Shown here piece after piece: positions 55,517 to 64,000 of a stretch of DNA of 64,000 nucleotides; the first letter of the stretch is position 1, and every line of letters begins with the position of its first letter. The translations under genes and the position numbers were made by a program. Under the pieces are notes generated by a model. The model saw only the letters and a program-made list of their open reading frames with translations. It searched no databases and was not told where the DNA came from. The DNA lies in assembly GCF_022899355.1 (NCBI RefSeq), contig NZ_JALJCK010000009.1:124001-188000 (forward strand), in the 5' to 3' direction. The DNA is from Shinella yambaruensis. Its GTDB lineage: Bacteria > Pseudomonadota > Alphaproteobacteria > Rhizobiales > Rhizobiaceae.

Positions 55517-55876
55517 ATGTACATTGCAGGCTTGGTAATCCCCGTGCCCGCGGAAAACAGGCAGGCCTATCTCCGGTGGGCGGAAAACAGCGCGGCGATC
55601 CTCAAGGATTATGGATGCCTGGAGATCGTCGAATCCTGGGAGGACAACGTGCCCGATGGCGCTCACACCGATTTCCGCCGCGCCGTCGACGCGAAGCCGG
55701 GCGAAAAGATCGTCTTCACCTGGCAGGTCTGGCCCGACAAGGCGACGCTCGATGCCGCCGAGGCGAGGATGCGCACCGACCCGCGTATGAAAGCGATACC
55801 GGCATACGTTCCCTTCGATTCAAAGCGCCTGATCCTCGGCTGCTTTGCGCCGATCCATACGATGGGCCGGACGTAA
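55517..55876 (+). CDS. DUF1428 (YbaA-like) protein
   Basis: 119 residues, a dimeric ferredoxin-like fold of unknown function. The pattern is YIAGLVIPVPAENRQAYLRW, GCLEIVESWEDNVPDGAHTD, then IVFTWQVWPDKATLDAAEAR and a final GCFAPIH. GAGAGGAG stands 8 bases before the ATG. Divergent from ffh across 263 bases that contain the ffh promoter; an imperfect stem CACCCGA / TCGGGTG occurs at about 55331-55360. Confidence 0.85.
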   Translation: MYIAGLVIPVPAENRQAYLRWAENSAAILKDYGCLEIVESWEDNVPDGAHTDFRRAVDAKPGEKIVFTWQVWPDKATLDAAEARMRTDPRMKAIPAYVPFDSKRLILGCFAPIHTMGRT

Positions 55877-55937
55877 AATTCACGCGAGTCTGCGCCGGCG
55901 CATTGCAGTGCGACGGGGCGCGACCTATCTTTCGCCG

Positions 55938-57020
55938 ATGAACCGTCGGACGTTCCTCAAATGGTCGGGCATCGGTGCGCTGGCGACGCTCGCCGGCGGG
56001 GGCTTTGCGAGCCGCAGCCTTGCGGCCAAGCGCTATTATGACGGGCCGCTCAGCGACCATTTCGACGGCACGCATTTCTTCAACCCGAACGGCGAGGAGC
56101 CGAACAGCTTTTTCGAGCTGATGCGCTGGCAGTTCGGGGGCGGGCGCTCTGCCTGGCCGCTCGACTGGCCGAGCCCCTTTCCATCAGCCGTGCCGGAACC
56201 GCGTATCGCCGGCGGTCGCCTCGTCGTAACGCTGGCGGGCCATGCGGCGCTGCTCATCCAGACCGCCGGCCTCAATATCCTGACCGATCCGGTCTGGAGC
56301 GACCGCGCAAGCCCGTTCACCTTCGCCGGGCCCAAACGGGTCAATCCACCGGGCATCCGCCTTGCCGACCTGCCGAAGATCGACCTCGTGCTCGTCACGC
56401 ACAATCATTACGACCATCTCGACCTTGCGACGCTGAAAGCGCTCGCCGAACGGGACGATTGCAGGATCGTCACGCCGCTCGGCAATGATCGCATCATCGT
56501 GCCGACGGTCGACAGGGCGCGCATAACGACCATGGACTGGGATAGCGCGCTGACGGTGGCTGACGGGGTGACGCTCCATTGCGAGCCCTGCCACCACTGG
56601 TCGGCGCGCGGGCTCGGCGACCGGCGCTTGGCGCTCTGGTCCGCCTTTCTCATCGAGACGCCGGGCGGAAAGATCTACCATGTCGGCGATACGGGCTTTC
56701 ACCAAGGCATCAACTATCGGGCAATCCGCGAGAAACATGGGCCGATCCGCCTCGCCAACCTGCCGTTCGGTGCCTATGAGCCGCGCTGGTTCATGCGTCC
56801 GCAACACCAGAACCCGGACGAGGCGGTTCAGGGCATGGTGGCCTCCGGTGCGGCCTATGTGGCCGGCCACCATTGGGGCACCTTCCGGCTGACGAACGAG
56901 GCGATCGACGAACCGCTCGCCGCGCTGGAAACGGCGCTCGATGCGGCCGGCATCGCCCGCGAACGGTTTCGCGCACTGCGGCCGGGCGAAGTGTTCGATG
57001 TTCCCGCTGTCGCGGTCTGA
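55938..57020 (+). CDS. Exported metallo-beta-lactamase-fold hydrolase
   Basis: 360 residues. A Tat signal ([20 protein letters not shown]) suggests folding and metal loading in the cytoplasm before export. The metal-binding motif is THNHYDHLD (HxHxDH), with [20 protein letters not shown] before it, [17 protein letters not shown] and [11 protein letters not shown] after it. This pattern matches the N-acyl-phosphatidylethanolamine phospholipase D / UlaG-like group. The natural substrate is unknown. Followed by dapF, with an 80-base gap. Confidence 0.9.
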   Translation: MNRRTFLKWSGIGALATLAGGGFASRSLAAKRYYDGPLSDHFDGTHFFNPNGEEPNSFFELMRWQFGGGRSAWPLDWPSPFPSAVPEPRIAGGRLVVTLAGHAALLIQTAGLNILTDPVWSDRASPFTFAGPKRVNPPGIRLADLPKIDLVLVTHNHYDHLDLATLKALAERDDCRIVTPLGNDRIIVPTVDRARITTMDWDSALTVADGVTLHCEPCHHWSARGLGDRRLALWSAFLIETPGGKIYHVGDTGFHQGINYRAIREKHGPIRLANLPFGAYEPRWFMRPQHQNPDEAVQGMVASGAAYVAGHHWGTFRLTNEAIDEPLAALETALDAAGIARERFRALRPGEVFDVPAVAV

Positions 57021-57099
57021 GCAAGGCACTGGAAATCCGCGGGACTTTCCGCCATATACGGCCGCAACGGGTGCGTTCGGCCCGGATGGGCAGAGTGTA

Positions 57100-57999
57100 A
57101 TGACAAAGACGGTCGATTTCGCGAAGATGAACGGACTGGGAAACATGATCCTGGTCGTGGACATGCGCGGCCGCAGCGATGTCGTGACGCCGGAAGCGGC
57201 GATCGCGCTCAACGCCGACCCCGCCACCCGCTTCGACCAGATCATGGCGATCCACGATCCGCGGGTCGATGGAACGGATGCCTTCATCGACATTCTCAAT
57301 TGCGATGGCTCCAAGGCGCAGGCCTGCGGCAACGGTACGCGTTGCGTCGTGCAGGCGCTCGCAGCCGAGACGGGCAAGAAGGTCTTCACCTTCGAGACCG
57401 TCGCCGGCATCCTGAATGCCGTAGAGCACGAGGACGGCACGATTTCCGTCGACATGGGCAGGCCGGTCTTCGACTGGAACCGCATCCCGCTCGCTGAAGA
57501 GTTCTTCGACACGAGCCGCATCGAACTGCAGATCGGGCCGATCGACGCGCCGGTGCTGCATTCGCCGGCCGCCATGTCGATGGGCAATCCGCATGCCGTC
57601 TTCTGGGTCGACCGCGATCCGATGAGCTTCGATCTCGAACGCTTCGGCCCCCTGCTGGAAAACCATCCGATGTTCCCCGAAAAGGCGAATATCACGCTGG
57701 CGCAGGTGACGTCCCCCACTGCCATGACGACCCGCACCTGGGAGCGCGGCGCCGGCCTGACGCTCGCCTGCGGCTCGGCCGCCTGCGCTGCCGGCGTTTC
57801 CGGCGCGCGCACGGGCCGCACGGGCCGCAAGGTCGCGATTACCGTCGCCAGCAGCCCGAACCGCGGCGTGCTCACCATCGAATGGCGCGGGGACGATCAC
57901 GTCGTCATGACCGGGCCGGCCGAATGGGAATGGTCGGGCATGCTCGATCCTTCGACCGGCGCCTTCCGCCGGGATGACGCCGAGGCGGCCGCCCTTTGA
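57100..57999 (+). CDS. dapF: Diaminopimelate epimerase
   Basis: Converts LL- to meso-diaminopimelate for lysine and peptidoglycan. 299 residues. The two catalytic cysteines are Cys76 ([10 protein letters not shown]) and Cys224 ([10 protein letters not shown]). [15 protein letters not shown] at the N-terminus and [10 protein letters not shown] are family marks. The ATG at 57100 fits the family start. Its stop overlaps the mtaB start. Confidence 0.97.
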   Translation: MTKTVDFAKMNGLGNMILVVDMRGRSDVVTPEAAIALNADPATRFDQIMAIHDPRVDGTDAFIDILNCDGSKAQACGNGTRCVVQALAAETGKKVFTFETVAGILNAVEHEDGTISVDMGRPVFDWNRIPLAEEFFDTSRIELQIGPIDAPVLHSPAAMSMGNPHAVFWVDRDPMSFDLERFGPLLENHPMFPEKANITLAQVTSPTAMTTRTWERGAGLTLACGSAACAAGVSGARTGRTGRKVAITVASSPNRGVLTIEWRGDDHVVMTGPAEWEWSGMLDPSTGAFRRDDAEAAAL

Positions 58000-59273
58000 G
58001 CGGCGTTGCGGTCATAACCTTCGGCTGTCGGCTCAACACCTACGAATCGGAAGTGATGCGCGCCGAGGCCGAGAAGGCGGGGCTGAACAATGCCGTGCTG
58101 GTGAACACCTGCGCCGTGACGGGCGAGGCCGTGCGCCAGGCGCGCCAGGCGATCCGCCGGGCTCGACGGGACAATCCGCATGCCCGCATCATCGTCACCG
58201 GCTGCGCGGCGCAGACGGAGAAGCACACCTTTGCCGACATGCCGGAAGTCGATGCGGTGCTCGGCAACGAGGAGAAGCTGAAAAGCGCCGCCTATCGCGC
58301 GCTGCCGGATTTCGGCGTTTCGGCGGAAGAGAAGCTGCGCGTCAACGACATCATGAGCGTGCGCGAGACCGCGCCGCAGATGGTGAAGCTGATCGACGGC
58401 CATGTGCGCGCTTTCGTGCAGGTGCAGAACGGCTGCGACCACCGCTGCACCTTCTGCATCATCCCCTATGGCCGGGGCAATTCCCGCTCCGTGCCGATGG
58501 GCGCGGTGGTCGAACAGGCGCGAAAACTCACCGAGAGCGGCTACTGCGAGATCGTGCTGACCGGCGTCGACGCCACCAGCTACGGCGCGGACCTGCCGGG
58601 CCGGCCGAGCCTCGGCTCTCTCGCCAAGGCGCTGCTGAAGCAGGTGCCGGACATCCGGCGTCTTCGCCTCTCCTCGATCGACAGCATCGAGGCGGACGAC
58701 CACCTCTGGGACCTCGTCGCCGACGAGCCGCGCTTCATGCCGCATCTGCATCTGTCGCTCCAGCATGGCGACGACCTGATCCTCAAGCGCATGAAGCGCC
58801 GCCATTCCAGCGCCGATGCGCGGGCCTTCTGCGGGCGGGTGCGCGCGCTTCGCCCGGATGCCAGTTTCGGCGCGGACATGATCGCCGGTTTCCCGACCGA
58901 GACGGAAGACATGTTCGCCAATGCGGCGCGGCTTGCGGAAGACTGCGGCATCGCCCATCTGCACGTCTTTCCCTACAGCCCGCGCCCCGGCACGCCGGCC
59001 GCGCGCATGCCGCAGCTCGATCGCGCTTTGGTCAAGGACCGCGCCAGCCGCCTGCGCGAGACTGGAAAACGGCTCGCCGAGGCCCATCTCGATTCCATGA
59101 TCGGAAAGCGGGAGATGATCCTCGTCGAGAACAACGGCCTTGCCCACACGGAAAACTTCACGCTCGTCGATGCCGCGGGCCTCAAGCCCCGCGACCTTGT
59201 GCCGGTCACGATCACCGGCCACAATGGAAAACACCTGACGATGCGGCCCGAAACCGCCCTCTCGCATAACTAG
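57996..59273 (+). CDS. mtaB: tRNA t6A37 methylthiotransferase MtaB
   Basis: Radical-SAM enzyme that adds a methylthio group to t6A37 of tRNA. 425 residues. The N-terminal UPF0004 domain has cysteines in [18 protein letters not shown] and VTGCAAQ for the auxiliary 4Fe-4S cluster. The radical-SAM CxxxCxxC is in [18 protein letters not shown]. The TRAM domain forms the C-terminus. The start is apparently a TTG that overlaps the dapF stop (CTTTGA); no ATG or GTG is near. Translational coupling is likely. Confidence 0.95.
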   Translation: MSGVAVITFGCRLNTYESEVMRAEAEKAGLNNAVLVNTCAVTGEAVRQARQAIRRARRDNPHARIIVTGCAAQTEKHTFADMPEVDAVLGNEEKLKSAAYRALPDFGVSAEEKLRVNDIMSVRETAPQMVKLIDGHVRAFVQVQNGCDHRCTFCIIPYGRGNSRSVPMGAVVEQARKLTESGYCEIVLTGVDATSYGADLPGRPSLGSLAKALLKQVPDIRRLRLSSIDSIEADDHLWDLVADEPRFMPHLHLSLQHGDDLILKRMKRRHSSADARAFCGRVRALRPDASFGADMIAGFPTETEDMFANAARLAEDCGIAHLHVFPYSPRPGTPAARMPQLDRALVKDRASRLRETGKRLAEAHLDSMIGKREMILVENNGLAHTENFTLVDAAGLKPRDLVPVTITGHNGKHLTMRPETALSHN

Positions 59274-59287
59274 CGGACACATCCTTC

Positions 59288-60811
59288 ATGGCCCTCGGCT
59301 TCATCAAGAAGATCTTCACCTTCGGAAAAGACACCGCCCCCGAGCAGAAGCCGGAGGCGGAAGCGCCGGTCGTCGAGCCGAAGGTCGCCGAGGTCGCGCC
59401 TGAACCGGTCGCGGAAAGCCCGGAGCCTGCCGTCGTCGGGGAGCGGGACGCGCTGCTCGATGAGGCGGAGGCCGCCAATCCCGAAGCCGCGCAACATGTG
59501 CCCGACGAAGCCGAGCCGGACATCTATCCGCTGCCGCACGCTCCGGATCTGCCCGTTGCGGAAGACCCGGTCGCGCCCGCCGAGATGGAGACCGCCGGCG
59601 GTCCGGCGGATGATGTGCCGGCGCCCGAGATGGCGGAGGATGTTGTCGAGGAAGAGCCTGCCGCTCCCGTCGAGGAGATCGTCGAGGCGCAGCCCGTAGC
59701 GGCGGTGGAAGAGGTTGCCGAGCTGGAGGACGAGATCGCCCCGGCCGAAGAAGCGGCGCCTGCCGAGGCGGAGGACCCGGTCCTCGAAGAGGCGATCCGC
59801 AGCGAGCCGAAGGCCGAGGCGCCCGCCCTGCCGAAAGGGTTTGCGACGGCAGCGCGCGAACCGGTCTTGGACGTCCCGGCGCCGCAGGTGAAGCGCACCT
59901 GGTTCCAGCGCCTGCGCGAGGGGCTTGCCCGCACCTCCTCGCAGCTCACCGGCCAGATCACCAGCCTCTTCACCAAGCGCAAGCTCGACGACGATACGCT
60001 GCAGGACCTCGAGGACCTGCTGATCCAGGCAGATCTCGGCGTGGAGACGGCGCTGCGCATCACCGATACGCTCGCCTCCGAGCGCTACGGCAAGGATGTC
60101 ACGGGCGCGGATGTGTCACGCATCATGGCGAGCGAGATCACCAAGGTCCTCGGTCCCGTCGCCAAGCCGCTCGCGCTCGACCTCAACCACAAGCCGCATG
60201 TCATCCTCGTCGTCGGCGTCAACGGCACCGGCAAGACGACGACGATCGGCAAGCTCGCGGCCAAGCTCTCGGGCGCGGGCCTGAAGGTGATGATGGCGGC
60301 GGGCGATACGTTCCGTGCCGCGGCCATCGAGCAGCTGAAGATCTGGGCGGAGCGCACGGGCTCCGACATCGTCTCCTCGAAGCTCGGCGCGGATGCGGCG
60401 GGGCTCGCCTATGAAGCCTATGAGCAGGCGAAGCTGAAGAAGAGCGACGTCTTGATCATCGACACGGCCGGCCGCCTGCAGAACAAGACGGAGCTGATGG
60501 CGGAGCTGGAGAAGATCGTGCGCGTGCTCGGCAAGCTCGATCCGGATGCGCCGCACACGGTGCTCCAGACGCTCGATGCGACGACCGGGCAGAATGCCAT
60601 GAACCAGGTGGAGATTTTCCGCAATGTCGCGGGCGTGACGGGCCTGATCATGACAAAATTGGACGGTACGGCCCGCGGCGGCATCCTTGTGGCGATTGCC
60701 GCCAAGCACAAGCTGCCGGTCTATTTCATCGGCGTCGGGGAGGGGATCGACGATCTCGAACCCTTCGAGGCGAAGGATTTCGCGGAAGCAATCGCAGGAG
60801 TTGAGGCATGA
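59288..60811 (+). CDS. ftsY: Signal recognition particle receptor FtsY
   Basis: GTPase that docks Ffh-ribosome complexes at the membrane. 507 residues. Residues from about 15 to 195 are an acidic, Ala/Glu/Pro-rich A domain with a short basic start ([14 protein letters not shown]) that may bind lipid. N domain near 205-285. G domain: [47 protein letters not shown], and the end [13 protein letters not shown]. It overlaps the yciB start by 4 bases. Confidence 0.97.
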   Translation: MALGFIKKIFTFGKDTAPEQKPEAEAPVVEPKVAEVAPEPVAESPEPAVVGERDALLDEAEAANPEAAQHVPDEAEPDIYPLPHAPDLPVAEDPVAPAEMETAGGPADDVPAPEMAEDVVEEEPAAPVEEIVEAQPVAAVEEVAELEDEIAPAEEAAPAEAEDPVLEEAIRSEPKAEAPALPKGFATAAREPVLDVPAPQVKRTWFQRLREGLARTSSQLTGQITSLFTKRKLDDDTLQDLEDLLIQADLGVETALRITDTLASERYGKDVTGADVSRIMASEITKVLGPVAKPLALDLNHKPHVILVVGVNGTGKTTTIGKLAAKLSGAGLKVMMAAGDTFRAAAIEQLKIWAERTGSDIVSSKLGADAAGLAYEAYEQAKLKKSDVLIIDTAGRLQNKTELMAELEKIVRVLGKLDPDAPHTVLQTLDATTGQNAMNQVEIFRNVAGVTGLIMTKLDGTARGGILVAIAAKHKLPVYFIGVGEGIDDLEPFEAKDFAEAIAGVEA

Positions 60812-61458
60812 GCAAGGCAACGCTGGACGCCCCGGCCAAGGCGGAGGAGAAGATCAGCCCGCTCCTCAAGATGGTGCTGGAGCTCGGGCCCCTCGTCGTC
60901 TTTTTCTTCGCCAATTCCCGCGGCGAGTGGCTGGCCGCGCAGTTTCCGGTTCTGGCCGAAATGGGCGGACCGATCTTCATCGCGACCGGTCTCTTCATGG
61001 CGGCGACGGCGATCGCCCTCGTCGTCTCCTGGATCCTGACGCGCACCCTGCCGATGATGCCGCTGATCTCCGGCATCGTCGTCTTCGTCTTCGGCGCGCT
61101 GACGCTCTGGCTGCAGAACGACACCTTCATCAAGATGAAGCCGACCATCGTCAATTCGCTGTTCGGCGCGATCCTGCTCGGCGGTCTGCTGTTCGGCAAA
61201 TCGCTGCTCGGCTACGTCTTCCATGCCGCCTTCAGGCTCACCGACGAGGGCTGGCGCAAGCTCACGCTGCGCTGGGGCCTGTTCTTCGTCTTCCTCGCGG
61301 TGCTGAACGAAGTGGTGTGGCGCTCCTTCTCGACGGATTTCTGGGTGGCCTTCAAGGTCTGGGGCACCATGCCCATCACCATTCTCTTCACGCTGTCGCA
61401 GATGCCGCTGATCATGCGCCACTCCGTCGAGCAGCCGGAAGAGGGCAAGGCGCCCTGA
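60808..61458 (+). CDS. yciB: Inner-membrane septation protein YciB/IspZ
   Basis: 216 residues with about five membrane helices. Family segments: [60 protein letters not shown]. YciB proteins take part in cell-envelope synthesis and division. Start ATG overlaps the ftsY stop (ATGA), so the two are translationally coupled. Confidence 0.93.
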   Translation: MSKATLDAPAKAEEKISPLLKMVLELGPLVVFFFANSRGEWLAAQFPVLAEMGGPIFIATGLFMAATAIALVVSWILTRTLPMMPLISGIVVFVFGALTLWLQNDTFIKMKPTIVNSLFGAILLGGLLFGKSLLGYVFHAAFRLTDEGWRKLTLRWGLFFVFLAVLNEVVWRSFSTDFWVAFKVWGTMPITILFTLSQMPLIMRHSVEQPEEGKAP

Positions 61459-61574
61459 GGCGCGTCATCGTCCTGTCACCGAATCTTGGGTGAACCGTCA
61501 TCCTCCCGTTACCGGACTGACATGCCCGGGACTCATGGTCTGCCCGTCGATTCGCGGGCTTGGCCGGAGGTGGC

Positions 61575-63137
61575 ATGGCGATTGTTCCCGAGGCGCTGAC
61601 GCGGCGCTCGTTCCTTCTCACCGCAGGGGCGGGTGCGCTCGCGGCCTCCTCGGCGCTGGCCGTTCCCTATTATGCCCGGCGCCATGGCAGCCCGGTCTTT
61701 TCGCACGGCGTGCAGTCGGGCGATGTCGATTGCTCCTCCGGCATGGTCTGGGCGCGGGTGGACCGGCCGGCAGAGGTGACGCTGGAATATTCGACCACCG
61801 AGAGCTTCCTGAATGCCTCCCGCCTGCCTGTCGGGAAGGCGACGATCGCGTCCGACAACACGGTCAAGGCGATGCTGCAGGGTCTCCTGCCGGACCAGGA
61901 CATCTTCTATCGCTTCACCGCCAGCGATCCCTATTCCAGCCATCTCGTCTCCGAGCCGGTCGTCGGGCGCTTCCGCACCGCGCCGATGCGCAGGCGCTCG
62001 GTGCGTTTCGTCTGGTCGGGCGACACCGCCGGGCAGGGCTGGGGCATCGACGATGTCGGCATGAAGACCTATTCGACCATGCTGCGGCACGAGCCGGATT
62101 TCTTCATCCATTCCGGCGACACTGTCTATGCCGACGGCCCGATCCCCGACGAGATCCGGCTGCGGGATGGCGGGATCTGGAAGAACCGCATCGTCACCGA
62201 CGAGAAGCGCAACGTGGCGCGCACGCTGGACGAGTTTCGCGGCCAGTGGAAATACAATCTGCTCGACGAGCACCTTCTGTCTTTCAACACGCAATGCCCG
62301 ACCTTTTTCCAGTGGGATGACCACGAGGTGCTCAACAACTGGTCGGAATCGAGTGACCTTTCCGGCGACCGGCGCTATCCGGAAAAGGAGATCGGCGTCT
62401 ACGAGGCCCGCGCCCGGCGCGCCTTCCACGAGATGACGCCGATCCGCTATTTTCCTACCGAGCCCGGCCGCATCTTCCGCAAGATCGCCTACGGGCCGCT
62501 GCTCGATGTCTTCTTCGTCGACCTGCGCTCCTATCGCAGCCCCAACCGGGGCGGCACGGAAAACGGCCTGTTCGGCTGGCGGCAGGCGGATTGGCTGCGG
62601 CGTGAGCTGGCAGCTTCGCGCGCCGTGTGGAAGGTCATCGCCTGCGACATGCCGCTCGGCCTCGTCATCTGGGACGACTATGCCAACAGCCTCGGTTACG
62701 AGGGTGTCGCCGACGGCCTCAACGGTCCGCCGGCGGCGCGCGAGCGGGAGATCGCCGACCTCCTCTCCTTCCTGCGCGACAATGCGGTCCACAATGTCGT
62801 CTGGCTGACGGCGGACGTGCACTATACGGCCGCGCACCACTACGATCCGTCGCGGGCGAAATTCCAGGAGTTCCATCCGTTCTGGGAGTTCGTCTCGGGG
62901 CCGCTGCATTCCGGCACCTACGGGCCGAAACCGCTCGACATGACCTTCGGCCCGGAGGTGCGGTTCATCAAGTCGTCCAGGGGCGGCATCGACAGCAACC
63001 TGCCGCCCTCGGCCGGCCTGCAATTCTTCGGCCTCGTCGACATCAACGGGACGAGCGAGGAAATGACAGTGCGCCTGATGGACAGGGAGGACCAGGAACT
63101 CTGGAACATCACGCTGCCGCCGGTGCGCGCCTCGTGA
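61575..63137 (+). CDS. phoD: PhoD-type alkaline phosphatase
   Basis: Secreted phosphodiesterase/phosphatase using Fe and Ca. 520 residues. Tat signal (LTRRSFLLTAGAGALAASSA). An N-terminal Ig-like PhoD_N domain (FSHGVQSGDVDCSSGMVWAR) precedes the metallophosphatase core: VWSGDTAGQGWGI, FIHSGDTVYADGP, FFQWDDHEVLNNW, and late WLTADVHYTAAHHY. The ATG at 61575 has GGAGG 8 bases upstream. A normal member of the family; phosphate control is likely, but no clear Pho box was identified. Confidence 0.94.
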   Translation: MAIVPEALTRRSFLLTAGAGALAASSALAVPYYARRHGSPVFSHGVQSGDVDCSSGMVWARVDRPAEVTLEYSTTESFLNASRLPVGKATIASDNTVKAMLQGLLPDQDIFYRFTASDPYSSHLVSEPVVGRFRTAPMRRRSVRFVWSGDTAGQGWGIDDVGMKTYSTMLRHEPDFFIHSGDTVYADGPIPDEIRLRDGGIWKNRIVTDEKRNVARTLDEFRGQWKYNLLDEHLLSFNTQCPTFFQWDDHEVLNNWSESSDLSGDRRYPEKEIGVYEARARRAFHEMTPIRYFPTEPGRIFRKIAYGPLLDVFFVDLRSYRSPNRGGTENGLFGWRQADWLRRELAASRAVWKVIACDMPLGLVIWDDYANSLGYEGVADGLNGPPAAREREIADLLSFLRDNAVHNVVWLTADVHYTAAHHYDPSRAKFQEFHPFWEFVSGPLHSGTYGPKPLDMTFGPEVRFIKSSRGGIDSNLPPSAGLQFFGLVDINGTSEEMTVRLMDREDQELWNITLPPVRAS

Positions 63138-63271
63138 GGCCGGGCCCTGTGCGGCGCGGGCAACAGAGTTGCGCCCCGCCTCTTTCGCATTTGCGGAAAA
63201 ACATGTAAGAGCCCGGCCATTGAAGACGGCGCCCCCCTATACCGCGCGCCCCGAACCTCAGAGATTAAACC

Positions 63272-64000
63272 ATGTCCATCCGCAATATCGCGATCATCGC
63301 GCACGTCGACCATGGCAAGACCACGCTTGTCGACGAGCTCCTGAAACAGTCCGGCTCGTTCCGTGAAAACCAGCGCGTCGCCGAACGCGTGATGGACTCG
63401 AACGATCTCGAAAAGGAACGCGGCATCACCATTCTCGCCAAGGCCACCTCGGTCGAGTGGAAGGGTCACCGCATCAACATCGTCGACACGCCCGGCCACG
63501 CCGACTTCGGCGGCGAGGTGGAGCGCATCCTCTCGATGGTGGACGGCGCGATCGTTCTCGTCGACTCGTCGGAAGGCCCGATGCCGCAGACGAAGTTCGT
63601 CGTCGGCAAGGCTCTCAAGGTTGGTTTGAAGCCGATCGTCGCGATCAACAAGATCGACCGCCCGGACGGCCGCCACGAGGAAGTGCTGAACGAGGTGTTC
63701 GACCTCTTCGCCAATCTCGACGCCACCGACGAGCAGCTCGACTTCCCGATCCTCTACGGTTCGGGCCGCAACGGCTGGATGAACGTCAACCCGGAGGGCC
63801 CGACCGACGAAGGCATGGCCCCGCTGCTCGACCTCGTCCTGAAGCACGTGCCGGAGCCGGCGGTCGCCGAAGGCCCGTTCCGCATGATCGGCACGATCCT
63901 CGAAGCCAACCCCTTCCTCGGCCGCATCATTACCGGCCGCATCCATTCGGGCTCGATCAAGCCGAACCAGACCGTCAAGGTTCTCGGCCAGGACGGCCAG
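63272..64000 (+). CDS. typA: GTP-binding protein TypA/BipA, 3' truncated by window edge
   Basis: Ribosome-associated translational GTPase related to EF-G, needed for stress and cold growth. The first 243 codons are present. G1 AHVDHGKTT, switch region [21 protein letters not shown]3 [12 protein letters not shown]4 INKIDRP. The start of domain II ([20 protein letters not shown]) is visible before the window ends. ATG 63272 gives the canonical start [15 protein letters not shown]. Confidence 0.97.
   Translation, partial: MSIRNIAIIAHVDHGKTTLVDELLKQSGSFRENQRVAERVMDSNDLEKERGITILAKATSVEWKGHRINIVDTPGHADFGGEVERILSMVDGAIVLVDSSEGPMPQTKFVVGKALKVGLKPIVAINKIDRPDGRHEEVLNEVFDLFANLDATDEQLDFPILYGSGRNGWMNVNPEGPTDEGMAPLLDLVLKHVPEPAVAEGPFRMIGTILEANPFLGRIITGRIHSGSIKPNQTVKVLGQDGQ

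Overview
The window is GC-rich chromosomal DNA from an alphaproteobacterium, most likely the Rhizobiaceae (Rhizobium/Shinella/Ensifer/Agrobacterium type). Supporting signs are a SAM-II riboswitch in front of metA, the ffh-chorismate mutase-rpsP-rimM-trmD cluster, glnK-amtB followed by ftsK, a dapF-mtaB-ftsY-yciB cluster, and interspersed palindromic repeats of rhizobial style. The genus is an inference. Both window edges cut genes: clpB at the left (5' part missing) and typA/bipA at the right (3' part missing).

Layout. 1-12.2 kb is core chromosome: clpB, thiN, an Uup-like ABC-F ATPase, a tiny His/Tyr/Lys-rich secreted protein, riboswitch-controlled metA, a GNAT acetyltransferase, galM, a chemoreceptor, and a divergent pair made of a secreted alpha/beta-hydrolase and a membrane-anchored AraC-type regulator. 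12.26-31.17 kb is an integrated island of about 18.9 kb. It is bounded by 53-bp perfect direct repeats that are the 3' half of a tRNA-Gly(GCC) gene; the intact tRNA sits at the right edge. 31.4-64 kb returns to core genes: ProXp-type deacylase, thioredoxin-TPR protein, Lon-N protein, Trm112, UbiH-type hydroxylase, TesB, GlnK/AmtB, FtsK, LolA-like, XthA, a cNMP-binding protein, an OmpR-type regulator, an L,D-transpeptidase, an aldo/keto reductase, SixA-like, LeuC, an amino-acid ABC transporter, the ribosomal/SRP cluster, DapF, MtaB, FtsY, YciB, PhoD and TypA.

The island has three parts. (a) A minus-strand, fully overlapping type I restriction-modification operon, hsdR-X-hsdM-hsdS-Y. X is a 245-residue protein that reads as a caspase/CHAT-fold cysteine peptidase (GHG...CxTG dyad). 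Y is a large protein with a C-terminal HNH-like module. HsdS carries an extra C-terminal domain of about 220 residues. (b) A plus-strand mobility block: a small AlpA/excisionase-like protein whose ribosome-binding site lies in a hairpin, a PrimPol/P-loop primase-helicase, and a tyrosine integrase. (c) A cargo segment: lipoprotein, a conserved 241-residue protein of unknown function, an XRE regulator, and an AT-rich unrecognised gene pair. The second gene of that pair has an open frame running 73 codons upstream of its first usual start codon and overlapping the first gene.

The strongest candidates for something undescribed are the protease-containing restriction operon and the AT-rich gene pair next to the tRNA. 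Both calls rest on reading motifs by eye; no database or structure search was run.
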